Positions 16,733-23,538 of a DNA stretch of 37,333 nucleotides are shown here, piece after piece (the stretch's first letter is position 1; every line of letters begins with the position of its first letter). The DNA comes from Actinomycetes bacterium (GTDB taxonomy: Bacteria; Actinomycetota; Actinomycetes; Mycobacteriales; Mycobacteriaceae), in NCBI GenBank assembly GCA_022601135.1, contig JAHZJB010000152.1:1-37333 (forward strand), written 5' to 3'. A model generated the notes under the pieces. The model worked only from the letters and a program-made list of their open reading frames with translations. It was not told the origin of the DNA and searched no databases. Made by a program: the position numbers and the translations under genes.

Positions 16733-17920
16733 TCAGATCACGCCGCTGGTACGCCTGCCTGCGTGCACCGACTCCAGCACGACCCGCATCGCGTCGGCGC
16801 TCTGTTTCCACGAGAACTCCCCGCTGCGCACCCGGGCCTTGGCGCCCAGTTGCTCCCGGAGGACCCGATCGGACAGCGCACGATCGAGTGCGTCGACGAG
16901 GCCCTCGTAGTTGTCGACGAGCAACCCGGTCACTCCGTCGACGATGGAGTCCGACAGGCCCCCGGAGTGGCGGTAACCGATGGTGGGCACTCCATGCTGC
17001 GCTGCCTCGATGACAGCCAGGCCCCACCCCTCTTTGCGGGAGGGTAGCACTTGCACCCAACTACGTTGCAGTACAGCATGTTTGGCGGCATGGTCGACGT
17101 GGCCGTGGAAGGTCACCGCGCCGGAAATGCCAAGTTGGTCGGCGTGGCGGACGAGTCGCTGCTCCCACCAACCGCCCCCGAGCACGTCCAGATGCAGGCC
17201 TGGAAACTGGTTGCGCAGGCGGGCGACGGCCCCGAGTGCGTGCTCGATCTGCTTGTGCGGCACCAGCCGGGACAGCACCACGACCCGCGGCGTCTCCGAC
17301 CGCGGCAAGTCCAGCGTGCCTTTCGGCGCCGCGTCGACTCCGTTGCGGACGATGGCGACACTGTCCGAGTCCACTCCCAGCAGGGCAAGGTCCCGCGCCG
17401 AAGGCAGTGACACCGTGGCGTATTGGTTGCGGCGATGCACGCGCGGCGACAATTGCGATTCGACGAACCACCCGATCCGGCCCAGCACCGGCCCGGCGAC
17501 CGGCCACTGCCGGCGGTGACAGTGATGGACCAGCACGACGACCTTCCTGCCGTACACCAGCCTGGCCAGGAACGGCAGACCATTCTGGGTGTCGACGATC
17601 ACGCTCGGACGTACCTTCCGCAGCGGCCCCAGCCCGATCCTGGCCACAGCCATGGCCAGCAGCGCCCACACATAGACCGAGTAGCGTCCACCGGCGCGTT
17701 GGATCTGGACCCCATCGAGGACCTCGCGGCGAGCCGCTCCCGGATAGCGGGCGGTGCGCAGGGTGACGCGGATACCGGAGTCGGCGAGTTGCGTGCCGAT
17801 GCGCTGCAGGTAGGTCTCGCTACCGCCGCCCTGCGGGTGGCCGGTGTCGCGCCAGCACAGCAGCAGCACGGAGCGGACCCGCGCGGGCTGGGAACGCGGC
17901 TGGGCCAGGGGGTCGGACAT
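16733..17920 (-). CDS. GT4-family glycosyltransferase (Rv0225-like)
   Basis: This is a 395-aa cytoplasmic, retaining GT-B glycosyltransferase of family 4. The N-terminal Rossmann half contains G-G-G-S-E-T-Y (about 31-37). The C-terminal nucleotide-sugar half contains V-V-L-S-R-L-V-P-H-K and the E-x7-E motif at Glu297-Glu305 (E-G-W-G-L-A-V-I-E). The donor and acceptor cannot be read from sequence; mannose or glucose transfer to an envelope lipid or glycan is plausible. The ATG at 17920 is the only good start. Its stop codon directly abuts that of the opposing membrane-protein gene within the palindrome TGATCA, with no intervening base. It is divergent from the methyltransferase across a large hairpin. 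Confidence 0.88.
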   Translation of the reverse strand: MSDPLAQPRSQPARVRSVLLLCWRDTGHPQGGGSETYLQRIGTQLADSGIRVTLRTARYPGAARREVLDGVQIQRAGGRYSVYVWALLAMAVARIGLGPLRKVRPSVIVDTQNGLPFLARLVYGRKVVVLVHHCHRRQWPVAGPVLGRIGWFVESQLSPRVHRRNQYATVSLPSARDLALLGVDSDSVAIVRNGVDAAPKGTLDLPRSETPRVVVLSRLVPHKQIEHALGAVARLRNQFPGLHLDVLGGGWWEQRLVRHADQLGISGAVTFHGHVDHAAKHAVLQRSWVQVLPSRKEGWGLAVIEAAQHGVPTIGYRHSGGLSDSIVDGVTGLLVDNYEGLVDALDRALSDRVLREQLGAKARVRSGEFSWKQSADAMRVVLESVHAGRRTSGVI

Positions 17921-17992
17921 CGCGGTTAAGACTAGTCGCGTCGGTGTTGCGGGCGGGGGCGGGTTTGAACTGTCGACCGCTCAGAGCGCGCC

Positions 17993-18050
17993 GCTAGTGT
18001 GCGCTCAGATCGCGACTGATACCGCTTCGGCGATCTGGGGGCACACTAGC
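17993..18050. repeat. Large imperfect inverted repeat in a divergent intergenic region
   Basis: GCTAGTGTGC (17993-18002) pairs perfectly with GCACACTAGC (18041-18050), and CAGATCGC (18006-18013) with GCGATCTG (18030-18037). The three bases between the paired blocks give one C-G and one T-G pair and one mismatch. The result is an approximately 21-bp stem with a 16-base loop (18014-18029). It lies midway between the glycosyltransferase and methyltransferase genes, which diverge, so a conventional terminator is not expected. A dispersed palindromic element, a structured RNA or a paired operator are all possible. Confidence 0.7.
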
Positions 18051-18104
18051 CGCGGTTCTGCGCGGTTGCTGTCGGCTGAACCGCGACCATCCAAGCGCGG
18101 CACC

Positions 18105-18110
18105 TAAGGT
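18105..18110 (+). promoter_or_regulatory. Predicted -10 element, leaderless promoter of the methyltransferase
   Basis: TAAGGT fits TANNNT and is followed by seven bases and the GTG at 18118. The upstream GTG at 18109 overlaps this hexamer, which argues against its use. Confidence 0.45.
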
Positions 18111-18117
18111 GGCCCGG

Positions 18118-18894
18118 GTGGGGGCAACGGATCTGCTGGCGCGGCGGGCGACACTGTCACGATCTCTGCGCCTGCTGGCGGCGTTCCGCTTCGAGCAGAA
18201 CGATCCGGACCGGTTCTACGGCGCGCTGGCCGCTGACACCGTCGCGATGGTTGCCGACTTGTGGACATCGGTCAACGGCTCGACGCCGGGGGACCTCACC
18301 CTGCTGGACGTCGGGGGCGGTCCCGGCTATTTCGCGTCGGCGTTCACCAATGCCGGCCTCCGCTACATCGGCGTCGAGCCGGACCCCGACGAGATGCACG
18401 CCGCAGCACCGCGACTGAAGGACCACGCCGGCGTCTTCGTCAGAGCCTCGGGCACAGCGCTGCCGTTCGCCGATGCCAGCGTCGACATCTGCTTGTCGTC
18501 CAACGTCGCTGAACACGTGGCCGAGCCGTGGCGAATGGGCGAGGAGATGCTGCGGGTCACCCGGCCCGGTGGACTGGCGGTGCTGTCCTACACGGTGTGG
18601 TTGGGCCCGTTCGGAGGGCACGAGATGGGGCTGGCGCACTACCTGGGCGGCCGCCGGGCCGCCGACCGGTACGCCCGTAAGCACGGCCATCGAGCCAAGA
18701 ATGACTACGGCTCGTCGTTGTTCGCGGTATCGGCCGCCGACGGCCTCAGGTGGGCTGAGCGCACCGGCGCGCTGATCGCCGCGTTTCCCCGCTACCACCC
18801 TCGATGGGCCTGGGGTATGACCAAGGTGCCGGTCGTCAGAGAGTTCGCCGTGAGCAATCTGGTGTTGGTGCTACGCCCGTCCAGCCCTCGCTGA
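18118..18894 (+). CDS. SAM-dependent class I methyltransferase (Rv0224c-like)
   Basis: The 258-aa methyltransferase has motif I as L-L-D-V-G-G-G-P-G-Y-F (about 62-72), an acidic end to the second strand in G-V-E-P-D, and F-A-D-A-S-V-D-I-C-L-S-S-N-V-A-E-H-V as the motif IV/post region of the Methyltransf_11 type. The substrate is unknown. Conservation next to glycosyltransferases and aftD in mycobacteria suggests a glycolipid or sugar acceptor, which is inference. The GTG at 18118 is preferred because it lies seven bases after a -10 hexamer. A GTG at 18109 would add three residues. The aldehyde dehydrogenase follows after 54 bp with its own predicted promoter. Confidence 0.88.
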   Translation: MGATDLLARRATLSRSLRLLAAFRFEQNDPDRFYGALAADTVAMVADLWTSVNGSTPGDLTLLDVGGGPGYFASAFTNAGLRYIGVEPDPDEMHAAAPRLKDHAGVFVRASGTALPFADASVDICLSSNVAEHVAEPWRMGEEMLRVTRPGGLAVLSYTVWLGPFGGHEMGLAHYLGGRRAADRYARKHGHRAKNDYGSSLFAVSAADGLRWAERTGALIAAFPRYHPRWAWGMTKVPVVREFAVSNLVLVLRPSSPR

Positions 18895-18903
18895 CGGCCC
18901 GAC

Positions 18904-18917
18904 TGAAACAGGTTCTC
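18904..18917. promoter_or_regulatory. KstR-like operator upstream of the aldehyde dehydrogenase
   Basis: TGAAACAGGTTCTC matches the published KstR consensus TNNAACNNGTTNNA at seven of eight fixed positions (the last A is C). With transcription predicted to start at 18949 it spans about -45 to -32, over the -35 element, the expected position for a repressor. KstR controls sterol and lipid catabolism in mycobacteria; assignment to KstR rests on motif and position only. Confidence 0.5.
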
Positions 18918-18941
18918 GTTTTGCCGCGAGATCGGTAGGGT
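18913..18941 (+). promoter_or_regulatory. Predicted leaderless promoter of the aldehyde dehydrogenase
   Basis: TTCTCG (18913-18918) and TAGGGT (18936-18941) are separated by 17 bases, and the ATG at 18949 follows seven bases after the -10. The -35 overlaps the KstR-like box. Confidence 0.5.
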
Positions 18942-18948
18942 GGCGCTC

Positions 18949-20439
18949 ATGACGCAGACCACCACAGTCGAGACGGCCCCGTTCACGTCGCACTGGGACA
19001 AATTGTTCATCGACGGGAGGTGGGTCGAGCCGGCCACCTCGGAAGTGATCGAGGTGCGCTCCCCGGCCACCGGGGAATTGGTCGGGCAGGTGCCGCTGGC
19101 ATCAGCGGCCGACGTTGACGCAGCCTGCGCGGCTGCTCGCCGGGCGTTCGACGAGGGTCCGTGGCCGCAGATGTCTCCCGCTGAGCGTGCTGAGATTCTC
19201 GGCCGCGCGGTAAAGATCATGGAAGAGCGCGGCGCGGAGCTGAAGTTTCTCCTCGCCGCCGAAACCGGCCAGCCGCCGACGATCGTCGACATGATGCAGT
19301 ACGGCGCCTCCATATCGTCTTTCAACTATTTCGTCGGTGCGGCAAACACATTCGCCTGGCAAGACATCCGGGACGGGATCTACGGCCAGACTCTGGTGGT
19401 CAAGGAGCCGGTCGGTGTCGTGGGCGCGGTCACCGCGTGGAATGTGCCGTTCTTCCTGGCCGCCAACAAGCTCGGGCCCGCACTGCTGGCCGGCTGCACG
19501 GTCGTGCTCAAACCGGCAGCCGAGACACCGCTGTCCGTGTTCGCGATGGCCGAGATGTTCGCCGAGGCCGGGCTTCCCCACGGCGTGCTGTCGATCGTGC
19601 CCGGCGGTGCCGAAACCGGACGCGCATTGACCGCCAATCCGGAAGTGGACAAGTTCACCTTTACCGGCAGCTCGGTGGTCGGCAGGGAAATCGGCCGACT
19701 GGCGGCCGAGAAGCTCAAGCCCTGCACCTTGGAGCTGGGCGGCAAGTCGGCAGCCATCATCCTCGAAGACGCCGACCTGGACTCGACCCTGCCCATGCTG
19801 GTGTTCTCTGGCCTGATGAACAGCGGGCAGGCCTGTGTGGGACAGACCCGGATACTGGTACCCCGGTCCCGCTACGACGAGGTCGTCGAGAAGCTATCCG
19901 CGGCAGTCTCTGCGATGCCGATCGGCCTGCCCGACGACCCGGCCGCCATGATCGGCCCGCTGATCAGTGAGAAGCAGCGTGATCGCGTCGAGAGCTACAT
20001 CAAGAAAGGTGTCGAGGAAGGCGCGCGTATCGTCACCGGAGGTAGCCGCCCCGAGGGTCTCGAGGGCGGTTGGTTCGTCCAGCCGACGGTATTCGCCGAC
20101 GTCGACAACTCGATGACCATCGCCCAGGAGGAGATCTTCGGGCCGGTGCTCGCGGTGATCCCCTACGACGACGAGGATGACGCGGTACGGATCGCCAACG
20201 ACTCGGTGTACGGGCTGGCCGGCAGCGTCTACACCACCGACAACGACAAGGCGCTGCGGATCGCGCGCAAAATCCGTACCGGGACCTACGCGGTCAACAT
20301 GTACGCCTTCGACCCGGGCGCGCCGTTCGGCGGCTTCAAGAATTCGGGCGTCGGCCGGGAGAACGGCCCCGAGGGCATCGAGGCGTACTGCGAGGCCAAG
20401 AGCATCCTCTTGCCCTTCGGCTACACACCAGCCGGCTGA
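18949..20439 (+). CDS. NAD(P)-dependent aldehyde dehydrogenase (Rv0223c-like)
   Basis: This 496-aa enzyme of the classical ALDH superfamily oxidises an aldehyde to the carboxylate. The catalytic Cys296 is in G-Q-A-C-V-G-Q-T and the general-base Glu262 in L-E-L-G-G-K-S; N-V-P-F near 165 and F-T-G-S (about 238-241) bind cofactor. The length is standard. The ATG at 18949 is preferred to a GTG three codons upstream because it follows the -10 hexamer by seven bases. The substrate is unknown. The KstR-like box and the surrounding acyl-CoA genes suggest an aldehyde from lipid or sterol breakdown. It converges on the downstream fadE gene with five bases between stop codons. Confidence 0.92.
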   Translation: MTQTTTVETAPFTSHWDKLFIDGRWVEPATSEVIEVRSPATGELVGQVPLASAADVDAACAAARRAFDEGPWPQMSPAERAEILGRAVKIMEERGAELKFLLAAETGQPPTIVDMMQYGASISSFNYFVGAANTFAWQDIRDGIYGQTLVVKEPVGVVGAVTAWNVPFFLAANKLGPALLAGCTVVLKPAAETPLSVFAMAEMFAEAGLPHGVLSIVPGGAETGRALTANPEVDKFTFTGSSVVGREIGRLAAEKLKPCTLELGGKSAAIILEDADLDSTLPMLVFSGLMNSGQACVGQTRILVPRSRYDEVVEKLSAAVSAMPIGLPDDPAAMIGPLISEKQRDRVESYIKKGVEEGARIVTGGSRPEGLEGGWFVQPTVFADVDNSMTIAQEEIFGPVLAVIPYDDEDDAVRIANDSVYGLAGSVYTTDNDKALRIARKIRTGTYAVNMYAFDPGAPFGGFKNSGVGRENGPEGIEAYCEAKSILLPFGYTPAG

Positions 20440-20444
20440 GCTCC

Positions 20445-22280
20445 TCAGAACCCTTCTTCGGACAGCTCCATCGCGGTGAGGTCGAGAGCCTGAAAGATCG
20501 TCTTCTGCGCAGTCAGCTGCGGGAGCATGTTGTTGGCGAAGAACTTCGCGGTCGCAACCTTTCCGGCGTAGAAATTTCGGTCACGCTCCGGCGGGCCGCC
20601 GTCGAGCGCGCTGAGGGCGACTTCGGCCTGCTGCAACAGTAGCCAGCCGATGAGCAGGTCGCCGACGGCGAGTAGAAACGGGACCGATGCCAAACCGACC
20701 CGATACAGCTCCTTGGAGTTCTCCTGGGAGGCGAGCAGACAATTGGTCATCGTGGCGACCATGTCCTGCACATCGTCGACCGCAGCGCCCAGCAACGCAC
20801 GCCCCTCGGCCAGTTCTGGCCGGGCAGCGCCGTCATCGAGGAACCGGCGAAGCTGCGTCACCACGTGCATCAGTGCTCCGCCCTGATCCCTGGCAATCTT
20901 GCGGAAGAAGAAGTCCTGCGCCTGGATCGCGGTCGTGCCCTCGTAGAGCGAGTCGATTTTGGCATCGCGGATGTACTGCTCGATCGGGTAGTCCTGCAAG
21001 AACCCCGACCCGCCGAAGGTTTGCAGCGACTCCGTCAGACATTGATAGGCGCGTTCTGATCCCACGCCCTTCACGATGGGCAGCAGCAGGTCGTTGACCC
21101 GGTCCGCCATCGCGGCGTCCGCTCCGGACACGATGTCTGCCGCAGCCGCGTCCTGATGCGCCGCGGTGTATAGATACAGTGCGCGCAGGCCCTCGGCGTA
21201 GGCCTTCTGGGTGAGCAGCGCCCGGCGCACGTCCGGGTGATGGATGATCGAGACGCGCGGCGCGGTCTTGTCCATCATCTGCGCCATGTCGGCGCCCTGA
21301 ACCCGGCTCTTCGCATAGTCGAGCGCGTTGAGGTAACCGGTCGACAGCGTGGCGATTGCTTTGGTGCCCACCATCATTCGTGCATACTCGATCACTTTGA
21401 ACATCTGGGCGATGCCATTGTGAACGTCGTTGACGAGCCACCCGACGGCTGGGGCGCCGTGCTGGCCGAACGTCAGTTCACAGGTCGCGGAGGCCTTCAG
21501 TCCCATCTTGTGCTCCAGGCCCGTGACGAACACCCCGTTGCGTTCGCCGGGCTCGCCGGTCTGTGGGTCAAAGTGGAACTTGGGCACCAGGAACAGGCTG
21601 AGGCCCTTGGTCCCCGGCCCGGCACCCTCCGGCCGCGCCAGCACCAGGTGCATGATGTTCTCGAACATGTCGTCGGTGTCACCATTGGTGATGAATCGCT
21701 TGACGCCGTCGATGTGCCAGGTGCCGTCGGGTTGCGGGACCGCCTTTGTGCGGCCTGCACCGACATCCGAACCAGCGTCAGGTTCGGTGAGAACCATCGT
21801 CGCGCCCCAATTGCGCTCGATCATGAGCGAAGCCCAGTGCCGCTGCTGCTCATTGCCGACCGCGTAGACGATGCCCGCCATCTTCGGTCCGGCGGAGTAC
21901 ATGAACGCCGCCGGCTGCGCACCGAGAGCGAACTCGTTGATCGCCCATTCGACCGTTGAGGGCGCGGGCACACCGCCGATGTCCTCTGCCATGCCGACGC
22001 GGAACCACTCCCCGTCGTGCCAGAACCCAAAGGCTTTCTTGAAGGGTTCGGGAATGCTCACCGTGTGGGTCGCCGGGTCGAACGTCGGCGGATGACGGTC
22101 GGTGTCGGCGAAGGCTTCCGCCAACGGCCCCTCGGCCAGTCGGGCGGCCTCATCGAGCATTTGGCGCACCGATTCACCGTCCAGGTCCCCAAAGCTGCCC
22201 GATGCCAGAACTTTCTCCAGTGAGAGTATCTCGAAAAGATTGAATTCGAGGTCGCGAATGTTGCTCTTGTAGTGGCCCAT
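20445..22280 (-). CDS. FadE5-type acyl-CoA dehydrogenase, second copy
   Basis: This is a full-length 611-aa FAD-dependent acyl-CoA dehydrogenase of the large FadE5 class. The FAD/substrate segment [11 protein letters not shown] is near 163-173, the catalytic Glu447 is in L-Y-E-G-T-T, and the N terminus M-G-H-Y-K-S-N is typical of FadE5. Over a 100-residue block starting at G-W-L-V it differs from the truncated FadE5 at base 1 in 16 positions, so the two are close paralogues about 20 kb apart. GGAAGG lies upstream of the ATG. FadE5 has broad acyl-chain specificity in M. smegmatis (literature); this copy may differ in substrate or regulation. It has no counterpart at this position in M. tuberculosis as I recall that map. 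Confidence 0.92.
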   Translation of the reverse strand: MGHYKSNIRDLEFNLFEILSLEKVLASGSFGDLDGESVRQMLDEAARLAEGPLAEAFADTDRHPPTFDPATHTVSIPEPFKKAFGFWHDGEWFRVGMAEDIGGVPAPSTVEWAINEFALGAQPAAFMYSAGPKMAGIVYAVGNEQQRHWASLMIERNWGATMVLTEPDAGSDVGAGRTKAVPQPDGTWHIDGVKRFITNGDTDDMFENIMHLVLARPEGAGPGTKGLSLFLVPKFHFDPQTGEPGERNGVFVTGLEHKMGLKASATCELTFGQHGAPAVGWLVNDVHNGIAQMFKVIEYARMMVGTKAIATLSTGYLNALDYAKSRVQGADMAQMMDKTAPRVSIIHHPDVRRALLTQKAYAEGLRALYLYTAAHQDAAAADIVSGADAAMADRVNDLLLPIVKGVGSERAYQCLTESLQTFGGSGFLQDYPIEQYIRDAKIDSLYEGTTAIQAQDFFFRKIARDQGGALMHVVTQLRRFLDDGAARPELAEGRALLGAAVDDVQDMVATMTNCLLASQENSKELYRVGLASVPFLLAVGDLLIGWLLLQQAEVALSALDGGPPERDRNFYAGKVATAKFFANNMLPQLTAQKTIFQALDLTAMELSEEGF

Positions 22281-22384
22281 GCCGCGCCTTCCGTCCGAAG
22301 TGAGATGTCACTGCTGTTGCCTACGTTGACAGCCTACGATGCCGCTCACGTTCCCCGATCGGATCAGCCAGGTAAGTTTCAGCG

Positions 22385-22549
22385 TCATCGCGCGTACACG
22401 GCGCGAAACGCCACGATCATCTCGTCGATGAGTCCGGCGGCGACAAACTGCGCGGCGACGTTCCCCGGGCCGGGATGGTTTCGCCCGAATCCACTCGTAA
22501 GTTTCAGTTGCCGTGGCAGATTCCCCTGCTCCGGAGTCGACAGACTCAT
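22385..22549 (-). pseudogene. Remnant of a RibD C-terminal / dihydrofolate-reductase-like protein
   Basis: A 54-codon reading frame on the minus strand encodes N-V-A-A-Q-F-V-A-A-G-L-I-D-E-M-I-V, which closely resembles the conserved segment of RibD_C/DHFR-like reductases (normally G-G-G-[DN]-x-x-x-Q-F-x-x-A-G-L-x-D-E). The nucleotide-binding N-terminal part is missing, and the usual A-P-V-x-L-G strand after it is replaced by an unrelated end and a stop. An ATG at 22549 opens the frame, so a very small expressed protein cannot be excluded. Identification rests on one short motif. Confidence 0.4.
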
Positions 22550-22664
22550 GGTGACGGTCTGGGCTCAATTCCGTCATCGGCCTTGACGGCTCGCCGTCGG
22601 TACTGGATTCTCGTTCGGGCACAGCGATGCTCGCCGTAGCCCATCTACCGGCAGTCACGCTAGG

Positions 22665-22691
22665 TAGGATTGAAAATCGGAACGCGTTTCA
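22665..22691 (+). promoter_or_regulatory. Promoter and KstR-like box of the acyltransferase-ligase-esterase operon
   Basis: TAGGAT (22665-22670) fits the -10 pattern and predicts a start near 22677. CGGAACGCGTTTCA (22678-22691) matches TNNAACNNGTTNNA at seven of eight fixed positions (first T is C) and would cover about +1 to +14. The remaining leader carries GAAGGGG before the GTG at 22715. Confidence 0.42.
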
Positions 22692-22714
22692 ACTTCGACG
22701 CCGAAGGGGTGACC

Positions 22715-23524
22715 GTGAGCTCGACAGACGTCGACCCGTCTGAGATCACCAAGTGGGATCCGGCACTCACCGAGCGGGTGATGACCTTCCTCAAGCCGTT
22801 CCTCAAGGGTTATCACCGGGCCGAGGTGCGCGGTCTGGAGACGTTCCCGCCGGGTGGCGCGCTGGTGGTGGCCAACCACTCCGGCGGCTTGTTCGCGATG
22901 GACGTTCCCATCTTCGCCAGCGGCTTCTACGAGGAGTTCGGCTTCGACCGACCGGTGTACACACTGAGCCACGACATGCTGATGGTCGGCCCGACGGGAA
23001 CATTGTTCAAGAAGACCGGATTCATCCCGGCCAACCACAAGAACGCCGATGAAGCACTGCGTTCGGGTGGGGTCGTCGTCGTGTTCCCCGGCGGGGACTA
23101 CGACGTCTACCGCCCATCGCTGACGGCAAACACGATCGACTTCGACGGCCGCACCGGGTACGTGCGTGCCGCGCTCAATGCCGGCGTTCCCATCGTTCCG
23201 ACGGTCGGCATCGGCGGCCAAGAGAGCCAACTGTTCCTGACCCGCGGAACCGAGGTGGCCAAGGCACTGGGGCCGGTCGCACGCCTGTTCCGGGCCAAGA
23301 TTCTCCCCGTGTCGTTCGGGTTCCCGTTCGGCTTTTCGGTCGTCCTCCCGGTCAACGTCCCCCTCCCGGCGAAGATCACCATGCAGGTGCTGCCGGCCAT
23401 CGACATCGTCGGGGAGTTCGGTGCGGACCCGGACGTCGATGAGGTGGACGCACACGTCCGCCACGTGATGCAGCGGGCTCTCGATGAACTGGCCGATGAA
23501 CGCCGTCTTCCGGTGCTGGGCTGA
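22715..23524 (+). CDS. PlsC/DAGAT-like lysophospholipid acyltransferase (Rv1428c-like)
   Basis: The 269-aa protein has the glycerolipid acyltransferase fold features A-N-H-S-G-G-L-F-A-M-D (His55, Asp63) and F-P-G-G-D-Y-D-V-Y-R-P (about 124-134), with D-x-x-G-x-x-G-T intermediate regions. The wider H-to-D spacing and the F-P-G-G motif are more like diacylglycerol-acyltransferase-type members than classical HX4D PlsC. It probably acylates a lysolipid or diacylglycerol at the inner membrane face. The GTG at 22715 has GAAGGGG five bases upstream. A TTG at 22670 overlaps the promoter -10 and a GTG at 22709 overlaps the Shine-Dalgarno. The ligase follows after 14 bp. From memory, the order matches M. 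tuberculosis Rv1428c-fadD12-lipO. Confidence 0.82.
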   Translation: MSSTDVDPSEITKWDPALTERVMTFLKPFLKGYHRAEVRGLETFPPGGALVVANHSGGLFAMDVPIFASGFYEEFGFDRPVYTLSHDMLMVGPTGTLFKKTGFIPANHKNADEALRSGGVVVVFPGGDYDVYRPSLTANTIDFDGRTGYVRAALNAGVPIVPTVGIGGQESQLFLTRGTEVAKALGPVARLFRAKILPVSFGFPFGFSVVLPVNVPLPAKITMQVLPAIDIVGEFGADPDVDEVDAHVRHVMQRALDELADERRLPVLG

Positions 23525-23538
23525 GTCGGCGCGGGAAG

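Larger units (their letters stand above)
22281..22714. other. 434-bp gene-free stretch between the second fadE and the lipid operon
   Basis: This is the only stretch over 300 bases without an intact gene. It carries the leader of the second fadE gene on the minus strand (GGAAGG before the ATG), a decayed RibD/DHFR-like fragment at 22385-22549, and the promoter and KstR-like box of the next operon at 22665-22691. Reading frames of 104 aa (plus, 22272-22586) and 116 aa (minus, 22308-22658) cross it but show no family features. The remainder, about 22550-22660, shows nothing I can name. Confidence 0.6.

Noticed and set aside
22670..22714. TTG start at 22670 for the PlsC-like acyltransferase
   Set aside because: The TTG overlaps the -10 hexamer, has no Shine-Dalgarno and adds residues not needed by the family; GTG at 22715 has GAAGGGG at good spacing.
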